Shown piece by piece: positions 1 through 6,052 of a stretch of DNA of 7,417 bases. This DNA comes from an uncultured Lachnospiraceae bacterium (GTDB lineage: Bacteria > Bacillota > Clostridia > Lachnospirales > Lachnospiraceae). Location of the stretch: the NCBI GenBank assembly GCA_947625995.1, contig CANQQN010000092.1, positions 1 through 7,417 of the forward strand. The letters run 5' to 3'. The position numbers and the translations under genes were made by a program. The stretch's first letter is position 1. The number at the start of each line of letters is the position of its first letter. A model generated the notes under the pieces. The model was given only the letters and a program-made list of their open reading frames with translations. It was not told the origin of the DNA and did no database searches.

Positions 1-497
1 CCCTCAGGGTACATCACCTCCACCGGCCAGGGCAGAATGTAGCCGCCAGCGTGGCGTACGACAGAGAGCAGGTGAAGCGGTGTCTGGAAAACGCTGGTTT
101 CGGGCAGCGGCTTTCGGAACTGCCGGATGGACTGGACACATGGCTTTACAAAGAGTTCAGCGAGGACGGCGTGGAAATCTCCGGCGGCGAGAGCCAGAAG
201 ATCGTCCTTGCCCGGACATTGTACCGGGACGCGCCCTTTATCGTTTTAGACGAGCCCACCGCGGCGTTAGATCCGGAAGCCGAATTTGAAGTGTATACCC
301 GGTTTGACGACATTGTGGAGGATAAAACGGCTGTCTATATCAGCCACCGGCTGGCTTCCTGCCGGTTCTGCGATGTGATCGCCGTGTTTGACCAGGGGCA
401 GATCGTCCAGCAGGGCACTCATGAGGAATTGGTGAAGGATGAGAAGGGGAAATACCATCAACTGTGGTACGCACAGGCACAGTATTACAGCGGGTGA
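1..497 (+). CDS. ABC transporter ATP-binding protein, C-terminal half of the nucleotide-binding domain (partial, runs off the left edge)
   Basis: This is the end of an ATPase that powers an ABC transporter, most likely the C-terminal part of an exporter in which membrane and ATPase domains are fused. The signature motif is seen as ISGGESQKIVLAR (codons around 177-215), Walker B plus the D-loop as FIVLDEPTAALDP (237-275), and the H-loop histidine in YISHRLASCRFCD (337-375). The tail IVQQGTHEELV is typical of exporter ATPases. The Walker A and Q-loop regions lie outside the window or are not recognisable. The frame (codons starting at position 3, 6 and so on) stays open to the left edge, so the GTG at 51 is an internal valine and not a start. 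The roughly ten residues before GQNVAAS do not resemble the usual family sequence. The gene is clearly more GC-rich than the two genes after it. Substrate unknown. Confidence 0.9.
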   Translation, partial: LRVHHLHRPGQNVAASVAYDREQVKRCLENAGFGQRLSELPDGLDTWLYKEFSEDGVEISGGESQKIVLARTLYRDAPFIVLDEPTAALDPEAEFEVYTRFDDIVEDKTAVYISHRLASCRFCDVIAVFDQGQIVQQGTHEELVKDEKGKYHQLWYAQAQYYSG

Positions 498-546
498 GCA
501 GCCAAATGTGGGTTGAAGTAGTTGACAGAAGTAAAGGAACAGTTGC

Positions 547-575
547 TTGAAATAAGAATCCTTTTTTTATACAAT
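547..575 (+). promoter_or_regulatory. Sigma-A type promoter for the acetyltransferase gene
   Basis: A -35 box TTGAAA (547-552, 5 of 6 consensus bases) and a -10 box TACAAT (570-575, 5 of 6) are separated by exactly 17 bases. The predicted transcription start, about 7 bases after the -10 box, is near 582, which is where the AGGAGG ribosome binding site begins. The leader would therefore be only about 17 bases. This makes the downstream gene pair an independent transcription unit from the ABC gene. Confidence 0.6.
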
Positions 576-598
576 AGTAGCAGGAGGTGCATGAAGCA

Positions 599-1336
599 AT
601 GTTTTTGAATAGATCAGGTGTTGATAAGATTACAACGCAGTACTATTCACATTTTTGTTGTACTGACCTTTCAAAATTAAAGCGCGGAGTATATTTTATC
701 TGTTCTGCAGAAAGAAACAGTATATTAAAGGGGTACGGCTGTAAATATTCTCTTTATATTTTGTTGAAAGATAATTTATGCGTAGTGACATATTCTCCTA
801 TACTTCAGGATTTTGCGGAGGCTTTGAAAAATAGCCAATCCGACAATATAATTGCGGCTGCAGAGAATAAATATCATCTCAAAAAAGAGCGCTTGTTTAT
901 TTTTCAACAGGAGAATATGCTGCAATACGGCAGCGCAAAAATATTGAGCGGCGAGGATTATCCTTTTTTTGAGGCTTTTTTTCGGGAAACTCACCTAACA
1001 GTAAATCCTGACGGATGGCTGTCAGAGTATTTTTTAGAAAAAGCAGGTAAAGGATATTTTACCGGGTATTTCAAGGATGATCGGTTAGTTTCAGTTTGCG
1101 ATGCCCCGGATATGCCGTATATGGAAGATAAAATCCAGCATACCGGAATCATTACCTTAAAAGAAGAACGTCAAAAAGGTTATGGAAAGTTTACCGCTGC
1201 GCTGGCCACTCATCATTTATTACAAATGGGTATCTGCCCGCAATGGGAGTGCAATATCGAAAATAAAGCATCTTTTGAACTTGCAAAGTCGATAGGTTAC
1301 AAAGAATTTGGAAAGGCATATATTTTAGAGGAGTAA
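599..1336 (+). CDS. GNAT-family acetyltransferase-like protein
   Basis: Predicted cytoplasmic protein of 245 residues. Its C-terminal third has the GNAT pattern: a beta strand HTGIITL, then the acetyl-CoA pyrophosphate-binding loop EERQKGYGK (about residues 189-197), a helix, and the late motif NIENKASFELAKSIGYKEFG, in which Asn and the Ala-Ser/Leu-Ala helix lead into the usual 'lGf' turn. The N-terminal 110 residues are not a recognisable GNAT half and may be a separate or diverged domain, as in two-domain GNATs. I chose ATG 599 because AGGAGG at 582-587 lies 11 bases before it; the GTG at 587 overlaps that site and cannot be the start. The gene is AT-rich and ends 2 bases before the C-N hydrolase gene, so the two are probably co-translated. 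The acetyl acceptor cannot be read from the sequence. Confidence 0.75.
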   Translation: MFLNRSGVDKITTQYYSHFCCTDLSKLKRGVYFICSAERNSILKGYGCKYSLYILLKDNLCVVTYSPILQDFAEALKNSQSDNIIAAAENKYHLKKERLFIFQQENMLQYGSAKILSGEDYPFFEAFFRETHLTVNPDGWLSEYFLEKAGKGYFTGYFKDDRLVSVCDAPDMPYMEDKIQHTGIITLKEERQKGYGKFTAALATHHLLQMGICPQWECNIENKASFELAKSIGYKEFGKAYILEE

Positions 1337-1338
1337 AA

Positions 1339-2073
1339 ATGCGTATTGGATTGGCTTCTTACAAATGTAAAAATAAAGATGTGTCATTTAATTTAATGCA
1401 GATCGAAAAGGCCATGCGAAAGGGTCAGAGTAAAGTAGATTTAATCTGTTTCGGAGAAACATTTCTTCAAGGTTTTGACTCACTTTGCTGGGACTACAAG
1501 ATAGACAAAGATGTGGCTGTTGAGATGGAATCTCCGACGATGCGACAACTGGCTGAATTAACAGTGATATACGATATTGCGCTAATGACAGGATATATAG
1601 AAAAGGAGCAAAACAGCTTGTATTCGTCTTGCATAGTTATTGAAAACGGTAAAACCATGTATAATTACAGAAGGATTTCAAAGGGCTGGAAAGAATTTCG
1701 GAAAGCAGACGACCACTATAAAGAAGGAAGCATAGTAAACGAATTTGAATTCCGGAACACAAAAATTATGACGGCCCTCTGTGGTGATATGTGGGATTTC
1801 CCTGAAAAATTCAAAACCGATCATTTACTTATATGGCCAGTTTATGTTAACTATAGCGCGGAGGAATGGGAGCAAAAGGAGTTAAAAGAATATGCAAAAC
1901 AGGCAGCTTTGGCGGCAGAACACGTGCTGATGATAAACCCGATAAATGATCGTTCACAGTGTCACGGGGGCTCATTCCATTTTTATAAAGGGCAGATTAT
2001 CACGAGACTGCCGTTTGATCAGGAAAAAATTCTAATTGTGGACACAGATAAAGACATAGATGAAATCATTTAA
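1339..2073 (+). CDS. Carbon-nitrogen hydrolase (nitrilase superfamily) protein
   Basis: A 244-residue single-domain member of the nitrilase superfamily, which hydrolyses or transfers amide, nitrile or carbamoyl C-N bonds. The three catalytic residues are in their expected settings: Glu40 in FGETFLQGF, Lys115 in YRRISKGW, and the nucleophile Cys148 in ALCGDMWDFP. The opening MRIGLASY and the late segment AALAAEHVLMINPIN also match the fold. It is somewhat shorter than the common 260-300 residues, but no catalytic part is missing. The start ATG lies 2 bases after the previous stop, and its ribosome binding site AGAGGAG (1327-1333) is inside the end of the acetyltransferase gene, so translation is coupled. 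The pairing suggests both enzymes act on one small molecule (inference). Omega-amidase, carbamoylase or an amide-forming role cannot be told apart here. Confidence 0.85.
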   Translation: MRIGLASYKCKNKDVSFNLMQIEKAMRKGQSKVDLICFGETFLQGFDSLCWDYKIDKDVAVEMESPTMRQLAELTVIYDIALMTGYIEKEQNSLYSSCIVIENGKTMYNYRRISKGWKEFRKADDHYKEGSIVNEFEFRNTKIMTALCGDMWDFPEKFKTDHLLIWPVYVNYSAEEWEQKELKEYAKQAALAAEHVLMINPINDRSQCHGGSFHFYKGQIITRLPFDQEKILIVDTDKDIDEII

Positions 2074-2093
2074 GAGATACCTTCCTTATCTCT
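2073..2093 (+). terminator. Weak hairpin right after the C-N hydrolase stop codon
   Basis: A perfect 7-bp stem, AGAGATA (2073-2079) with TATCTCT (2087-2093), encloses the 7-base loop CCTTCCT. It begins in the stop codon of the hydrolase gene, where a terminator would be expected. The stem is AT-rich and no T-run follows, so it is at best a weak terminator or an RNA-protecting 3' end. Confidence 0.25.
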
Positions 2094-2215
2094 ACAAAGA
2101 ATGAAATACACTAAATGCAAACCATAGATTTGTGCGAAGGGGTATTTTACTCTCCAACGCAAACCGCTATTGCTTGAAATAACCACTTTTCTATGAAAAA
2201 AGGAGCAAATCAGAT

Positions 2216-2261
2216 AAGGAGGAAAATAATCCATTATTCTTAAAAAGAATGATTGGATTAT
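2216..2261 (+). promoter_or_regulatory. Ribosome binding site followed by a start-region hairpin for the radical SAM gene
   Basis: A near-perfect Shine-Dalgarno sequence AAGGAGG (2216-2222) has no ATG, GTG or TTG at normal distance. Right after it, 2226-2241 pairs with 2245-2261 in a hairpin of 16 base pairs, including one G-U and one bulged T at 2254, closed by an AAA loop. The first in-frame ATG (2249) is inside the 3' arm. If the hairpin forms, the in-frame GTG at 2264 comes to about 5 bases, and the ATG at 2273 to about 14 bases, from the ribosome binding site. Whether this is a control device or simply the remains of an altered start region is open. Confidence 0.5.
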
Positions 2262-3337
2262 ATGTGATTTTTATGGAAGATAAATTTAAAAGAATAGATC
2301 TGTGCTTGGATATGTACGGTTGCCCCAACCGCTGTAGGCATTGCTGGTTGGGACATTCACCCAACGGACATATGACGGTTGATGACCTGACAGAGATTGC
2401 CGCGCAATTCAGGCCATATGCCCGTGAGTTTGAAGTTTTCGACTGGTACAGAGAACCCGACTTCAAGGAAAACTACAAAGGGCTTTGGGAACTGCGAAAA
2501 CAATTATCCGATACGATTACGCCGCATTTTGAGCTTATCAGCGTATGGCGGATTGTCCGTGATGGTGAGTATGTTAAATGGCTTGTTTCTCTTGGACTGT
2601 CAAAAGCGCAGCTTACGCTTTTCGGTGGGGAGACGACCACCGATGATTATACAGGCAGGAAGGGTGCGTATCGGGAAATTCTACAGGCAATCGATATTTT
2701 AATAGAGAATAAGATTTCCCCGCGCATTCAGGTTTTTGTCAACAAAGACAACATCGGCGAACTGCCACTTGTTGAGAAACTGATTCTTAAAGAACATCTG
2801 CCGGAAAAGTGTGCTGCGTTCGACGGAGAATTTACCTGCTTTGTGCATCAAGGCTCTTGCGACGGAGAAAACGCGAAATTATATAGTGTGCGCGTCACGC
2901 AGGATGATCTGCAAAAAGTCCCGCACCTGCTTTCGGACTATACGCTGAAGCATTTTCACGCGAAGAATCTGAATGAAGTGTTTGGACAGACGGAGCGGGA
3001 ATTATATCAAAAGTTCATAACAGATACTTCGACAGGAAGCTATGTTGTAGATTCTCCTGTTCTGTATGTCGATCATGCGTATAATGTCTATCCGAATATC
3101 AGCGCTCCGGCGCCGTATTGGTGTTTGGGAAATCTGAAAGAAAGCAGCGCGGAGGAAATTTTACAAAACTATCTGTCGGGAAAGAGTGTTGCGCAGACTG
3201 TTCGTCGGGAGATACCGCTCTGTGAAATCGTAAAGCAGTGCGGCGATCCGAGTAGTCTGCGCCTGTTTGCAGAGCAGGATTATATCGATTATTTGGTGAA
3301 TCAATACTGTGAGAGAAAGACATCAGTCACGTTCTAA
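2249..3337 (+). CDS. Radical SAM protein with C-terminal cysteines (function unknown)
   Basis: A radical S-adenosylmethionine enzyme, up to 362 residues. The 4Fe-4S ligands are Cys25, Cys29 and Cys32 in the CxxxCxxC motif YGCPNRCRHCW, placed at the N-terminus as usual. LTLFGGETT (about 122-130) follows as part of the partial barrel, then FVNKDNIGELP (about 163-173). Extra cysteines at 188, 197 and 204, and a C-terminal group at 292 (YWCLGNL), 325 and 331 (KQCGDP), suggest an auxiliary cluster region resembling SPASM or twitch domains; this is inference. Substrate unknown. The start is uncertain: ATG 2249 lies in a hairpin 26 bases from the AAGGAGG site, whereas GTG 2264 or ATG 2273 would be better placed if the hairpin folds, and ATG 2273 gives MEDKFKRIDLCL, a natural beginning. 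The gene stands 175 bp after the C-N hydrolase. Confidence 0.85.
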   Translation: MIGLYVIFMEDKFKRIDLCLDMYGCPNRCRHCWLGHSPNGHMTVDDLTEIAAQFRPYAREFEVFDWYREPDFKENYKGLWELRKQLSDTITPHFELISVWRIVRDGEYVKWLVSLGLSKAQLTLFGGETTTDDYTGRKGAYREILQAIDILIENKISPRIQVFVNKDNIGELPLVEKLILKEHLPEKCAAFDGEFTCFVHQGSCDGENAKLYSVRVTQDDLQKVPHLLSDYTLKHFHAKNLNEVFGQTERELYQKFITDTSTGSYVVDSPVLYVDHAYNVYPNISAPAPYWCLGNLKESSAEEILQNYLSGKSVAQTVRREIPLCEIVKQCGDPSSLRLFAEQDYIDYLVNQYCERKTSVTF

Positions 3338-3375
3338 TGGACAGTTACAATAAGTAAGCGGCTAAAGTGAAGGAA

Positions 3376-3531
3376 ATGAAGAAGTTAATAAAAAATGATC
3401 AGTTGATTGAAACTGCAGGGAACCTGCGATATGATTACGATGCTGTGACGAAAGATTGACTGTTATTCAAATGAGATGCAGACAGCAATCTAAAACCGGT
3501 TGATGTAGATCATTATCTGCGGAAAATGTAA
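3376..3531 (+). pseudogene. Remnant of a small gene with two in-frame TGA stops
   Basis: From ATG 3376 (or GTG 3367) one frame reads as normal protein, MKKLIKNDQLIETAGNLRYD and on, for 27 codons to TGA at 3457. It resumes as LLFK, meets a second TGA at 3472, and continues DADSNLKPVDVDHYLRKM to a TAA-TAG double stop at 3529-3534. Both stretches have a protein-like composition in the same frame, and the end falls directly before the Nudix ribosome binding site, as an operon partner would. I read it as a roughly 51-codon gene inactivated by two point mutations to TGA. I do not recognise the family. It could also be chance, since each stretch is short. Confidence 0.35.
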
Positions 3532-3550
3532 TAGCGGGAGGAAATTATGC

Positions 3551-4060
3551 ATGAAAAAGATTGCTGAACTGACCGACGGCACGCTGCTTGGGACAGCAGG
3601 ATGGTCCGATGCAGAGCCAAGGATTACCGCAAGGGCAATCCTTAAAAATGAAGAAGGACTGTATGCGCTTATGTATGCCGAAAAATATGGACTTTATTCT
3701 CTACCGGGAGGAGGGGTGGAGGAAAATGAAAGCGTGACGGAGGCATTGAAACGGGAATTGCTGGAGGAGACAGGCTGCACATGCGATGAAATAGAAGCGC
3801 TTGGTTATGTGTATGAAAACCGCGCGCATTGTGACTATACACAGTATTCTTATTATTACGTTGTCCGGAGTCAAAGCATTTCGGAACCAAATCATCTGAC
3901 TGCGGCGGAAAAAGCCAATGGCACCACACTTATGTGGGTTCCCTTTGATGAGGTTCTTTCGCGGATCAAAGACTTTCAGCCAAAAACCAATCAACAGATC
4001 TTTTTGCAGGCGCGGGATATGGCAGCGCTGGAAGCATTAAAAAAGATTCTAAAAAAATGA
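3551..4060 (+). CDS. Nudix hydrolase
   Basis: A 169-residue soluble enzyme of the Nudix family, which cleaves nucleoside diphosphates linked to another group (X). The Nudix box GX5EX7REUXEEXGU is complete: Gly54, Glu60, Arg68, Glu69, Glu72, Glu73 and Gly75, read in GGGVEENESV then ALKRELLEETGC. The final hydrophobic position is Cys76. The metal-binding glutamates are all present, so it should be active. The segment YSLPGGG and the later VPFDEVL fit the family fold; the length is ordinary. ATG 3551 has a GGGAGG ribosome binding site at 3536-3541 with 9 bases between. An overlapping ATG at 3547 opens only six codons in another frame. No promoter is obvious; it may share a transcript with the remnant before it. 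Substrate cannot be read from sequence. Confidence 0.9.
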   Translation: MKKIAELTDGTLLGTAGWSDAEPRITARAILKNEEGLYALMYAEKYGLYSLPGGGVEENESVTEALKRELLEETGCTCDEIEALGYVYENRAHCDYTQYSYYYVVRSQSISEPNHLTAAEKANGTTLMWVPFDEVLSRIKDFQPKTNQQIFLQARDMAALEALKKILKK

Positions 4061-4108
4061 ACTTTTTTTCTTCTGCTTGTATCTAACTGGATAAAGGGGG
4101 AATATCCA

Positions 4109-4492
4109 GTGATACAATATGAAGAAGAAAATGTGTCAGTGAAAAAACGTAAAGCAGCGGTTTTATGGAAGCTCCTGATAGTTGCGGCAGCAATTATATT
4201 GGCTGCTTTGTGGGCATGGAGCGGCAATGCTGGACAAAAGGAGCAGGCTGTGGAGGAAAAAGCTTATGAAGTGGCGCTGGAGCAGGTGAAGAGGGATCTG
4301 GATCCATGGCCGGTATCATTTCCGCCCTTTGATAAAAAATTTATAACGTTGCAGGGGGACGGCCTTTATAATGTCGAGGTACAGGTAGAGACAAAGAACC
4401 GGTACGGCATGAAAAAGCAATATGTCTATGACGTAAAAATCCTGCCGGAAAAAGGAGGCTGTCTGCCGGTCCAGTGTATGCGCAGGTTTTAG
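4109..4492 (+). CDS. Small single-pass membrane protein, first gene of the sigma-factor operon; possible frameshift near the end
   Basis: Unrecognised protein of 127 residues. A charged, Lys-rich N-terminus (KKRKAAVLWK) is followed by one membrane helix (about residues 20-39, LLIVAAAIILAALWAW). An outside domain of about 85 residues includes DGLYNVEVQVETKNRYG, so the protein is anchored with its C-terminus outside. The start is GTG 4109, 8 bases after the strong site AAAGGGGG (4093-4100); the GTG at 4133 or 4139 could also serve. The end reads PEKGGCLPVQCMRRF. One extra A in the A5 run at 4449-4453 would instead give a 27-residue longer-style tail, VYAQVLAGRSRKGKG, ending in TAATG over the start of the sigma gene, which suggests a frameshift. 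It lies 28 bp before the sigma factor and is probably part of the same signalling operon. Confidence 0.7.
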   Translation: MIQYEEENVSVKKRKAAVLWKLLIVAAAIILAALWAWSGNAGQKEQAVEEKAYEVALEQVKRDLDPWPVSFPPFDKKFITLQGDGLYNVEVQVETKNRYGMKKQYVYDVKILPEKGGCLPVQCMRRF

Positions 4493-4520
4493 CCGGACGG
4501 TCACGGAAAGGTAAGGGATA

Positions 4521-4985
4521 ATGAACTTTGAAGAACAGTTTGATCAGGTAAAACAAAAATTATTTGCCATGGCCCTTGTCTATCTGAAGCAGCATGAGGA
4601 CGCTGAGGACGCGCTGCAGGAGACGGCGTACGCGGCATATAAAAATTATGGAAATCTCCGGGACGAGGAGCGGTTTGACCCATGGATCACCACCATCTTG
4701 TTCCGCCAGTGCCATAAACAGTATCGCAAAAGAAAGAACCGTGACAGGCTGGAAACGGCGCTGCGGGAGACCGTTTTTGAAGAGAACTATTCTGCACAGG
4801 AACGGGAACTGATAGAAGCGGTCTATGCGCTGCCGGAAACCTTTCGCAGGGCGGTGCTTTTGAAATATTTTGGCGGATATCAGATCGGGGAGATCGCGGG
4901 GATGCTGAAGATACCGGAAGGAACCGTAAAATCGCGGCTGCATAAAGCTGTCGCGCTGTTAAAGGAAAGGATGGATGAAATATGA
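4521..4985 (+). CDS. ECF-type RNA polymerase sigma factor
   Basis: A 154-residue sigma-70 family protein with only regions 2 and 4, the extracytoplasmic-function type. Region 2 covers about residues 5-72: the core-binding helix HEDAEDALQETAYAAYKN (25-42) and the -10 recognition part with DPWITTILFRQC (53-64). After a short acidic linker, region 4 (about 95-150) holds LPETFRRAVLLKYFGGYQIG and the helix-turn-helix IGEIAGMLKIPEGTVKSRLHK (two parts, 122-142) that reads the -35 box. ATG 4521 is served by GGAAAGG (4505-4511). Its stop overlaps the next start by ATGA, so sigma and its probable membrane regulator are translated together. Target promoters unknown; I found no convincing ECF promoter before the operon in this window. 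Confidence 0.93.
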   Translation: MNFEEQFDQVKQKLFAMALVYLKQHEDAEDALQETAYAAYKNYGNLRDEERFDPWITTILFRQCHKQYRKRKNRDRLETALRETVFEENYSAQERELIEAVYALPETFRRAVLLKYFGGYQIGEIAGMLKIPEGTVKSRLHKAVALLKERMDEI

Positions 4986-5983
4986 TGCCGGCGGAGCAGA
5001 AACTGGAAATACTTGCAAAAGAAATCGTATTGAAAACCCCTTGCCCAAAGACAGCGTATGCAAAGGCAGAAAATTCAGAAAAGAAAAGAAGCCGTCTGAC
5101 CATGCTTTTGCTGGCGGTTCTGTGTCTGAGCTTTGCGGGCGCAGGTTCCCTTGTATATTATTTTTCAAATGGAAACCCGTCTTTTCAAACATTGCAGGAT
5201 AACGGGTACGTGAGCGTGATCAATGAGCGGCAGAAAAAGGACGGTGTGACGCTGACGGTGGAAGCGGCTGTCACGGACGGCGCGAAGACCTATATCCGGA
5301 TCCGGGCGAAAGGACTTCCAAAGGAGACGCCCATACAGGATCAGATTTCCCATGCATACCTGATGAATCAGAACGGTCAGCGCCTGCAGTATGAGAATGT
5401 GCCTCTTTATACAGGAACAGATAAAAAGACGGAAATATGGGACGTCAGGCCGGTGCTGGATGCGGATGATCTGGAAAAAGACGAGGCGGTGCTGCTGTTT
5501 TACGGCGCGCCTTCCACGAAAGAGGAGGGCGTTTTAAACCTGTATCTTTCTTTTGACGGGGTCAAGGGAGAATTTGTCGTAGAAGAAATGACGCTGAAGG
5601 TGCCGGAGATCACGGTACAGGATACTTCCAGCCTGGATCTGGTTGTAAAGCTCCCCTATGGAGAGGGGAAGATCGAGCAGATCATTTATACCGCGCTGGA
5701 AACCTATTTTGACGTCCGGTGGACGCTTGACAGCACATCGGCAGAAGGCCTTGCAGACTATCTGGAACAGTATACAGGCGTGTACGAAAACGGTGAAAAA
5801 TCAGCAGCATACGAGCCGTTTCATCCGTCCCTGCAGGCGGTAAAGGATTCGGTGGATGCCTCTCAGTATACGCTCTATGATCAGTTTATTGTTCCGGCGG
5901 CATTTGATCCCGAAAAACCGCTTGTGATCAGAGCAAAAGACAAAAAAGACGGCACGACAGAAGAATTGATACGAATACCGTAA
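4982..5983 (+). CDS. DUF4179-type membrane protein, probable anti-sigma factor or sigma regulator
   Basis: A 333-residue single-pass membrane protein. Residues 1-37 are cytoplasmic and basic (ending NSEKKRSRLT), residues about 38-61 form the membrane helix (MLLLAVLCLSFAGAGSLVYY), and the remaining 270 residues lie outside. The outer part begins DNGYVSVINERQKKDGVTLT and continues with the beta-rich 'VEAAVTDGAKTYIRIRAKG' segment typical of DUF4179 proteins, which are usually encoded directly after ECF sigma factors. The HxxxCxxC zinc anti-sigma motif is absent (only Cys21 is in the cytoplasmic part), so sigma binding would use the short N-terminus in another way. The ATGA overlap with the sigma gene argues for a stoichiometric partner. 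A role in sensing an envelope signal is inference. No clear terminator follows; the convergent gap with a long inverted repeat begins at once. Confidence 0.8.
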   Translation: MMPAEQKLEILAKEIVLKTPCPKTAYAKAENSEKKRSRLTMLLLAVLCLSFAGAGSLVYYFSNGNPSFQTLQDNGYVSVINERQKKDGVTLTVEAAVTDGAKTYIRIRAKGLPKETPIQDQISHAYLMNQNGQRLQYENVPLYTGTDKKTEIWDVRPVLDADDLEKDEAVLLFYGAPSTKEEGVLNLYLSFDGVKGEFVVEEMTLKVPEITVQDTSSLDLVVKLPYGEGKIEQIIYTALETYFDVRWTLDSTSAEGLADYLEQYTGVYENGEKSAAYEPFHPSLQAVKDSVDASQYTLYDQFIVPAAFDPEKPLVIRAKDKKDGTTEELIRIP

Positions 5984-6052
5984 ATTCTCCTGTGGGCCGT
6001 CAGAATGGCTGCAAAAATAAAAGATCTGAAAAAACATGCTGGTGAATCATAT

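Noticed and set aside
522..527. TTGACA after the ABC gene as a -35 box.
   Set aside because: The sequence 17 bases downstream (GCTTGA) is not a -10 box; the TTGAAA/TACAAT pair fits much better.
543..2182. 13-base repeat TTGCTTGAAATAA at 543-555 and 2170-2182, both before genes.
   Set aside because: One matching pair of this length in a 7.4-kb AT-rich region can arise by chance; only the first copy fits a promoter with a -10 box at the right distance.
2191..2466. Minus-strand frame of 91 codons over the radical SAM start.
   Set aside because: Shadow of the radical SAM gene; no ribosome binding site or recognisable motif.
3547..3567. Overlapping short frame, six codons plus stop, at the Nudix start.
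   Set aside because: Too short to support; the ribosome binding site spacing favours ATG 3551 for the Nudix gene.
4048..4070. A-run/T-run inverted repeat (AAAAAAATGAACTTTTTTT) at the Nudix stop as a terminator.
   Set aside because: An A-T only stem with a 5-base loop has little stability; not a credible intrinsic terminator.
4055..4108. ECF-type promoter (TGAAC-like -35) before the sigma operon.
   Set aside because: No CGT-type -10 element at 16-17 bases; autoregulation cannot be supported.
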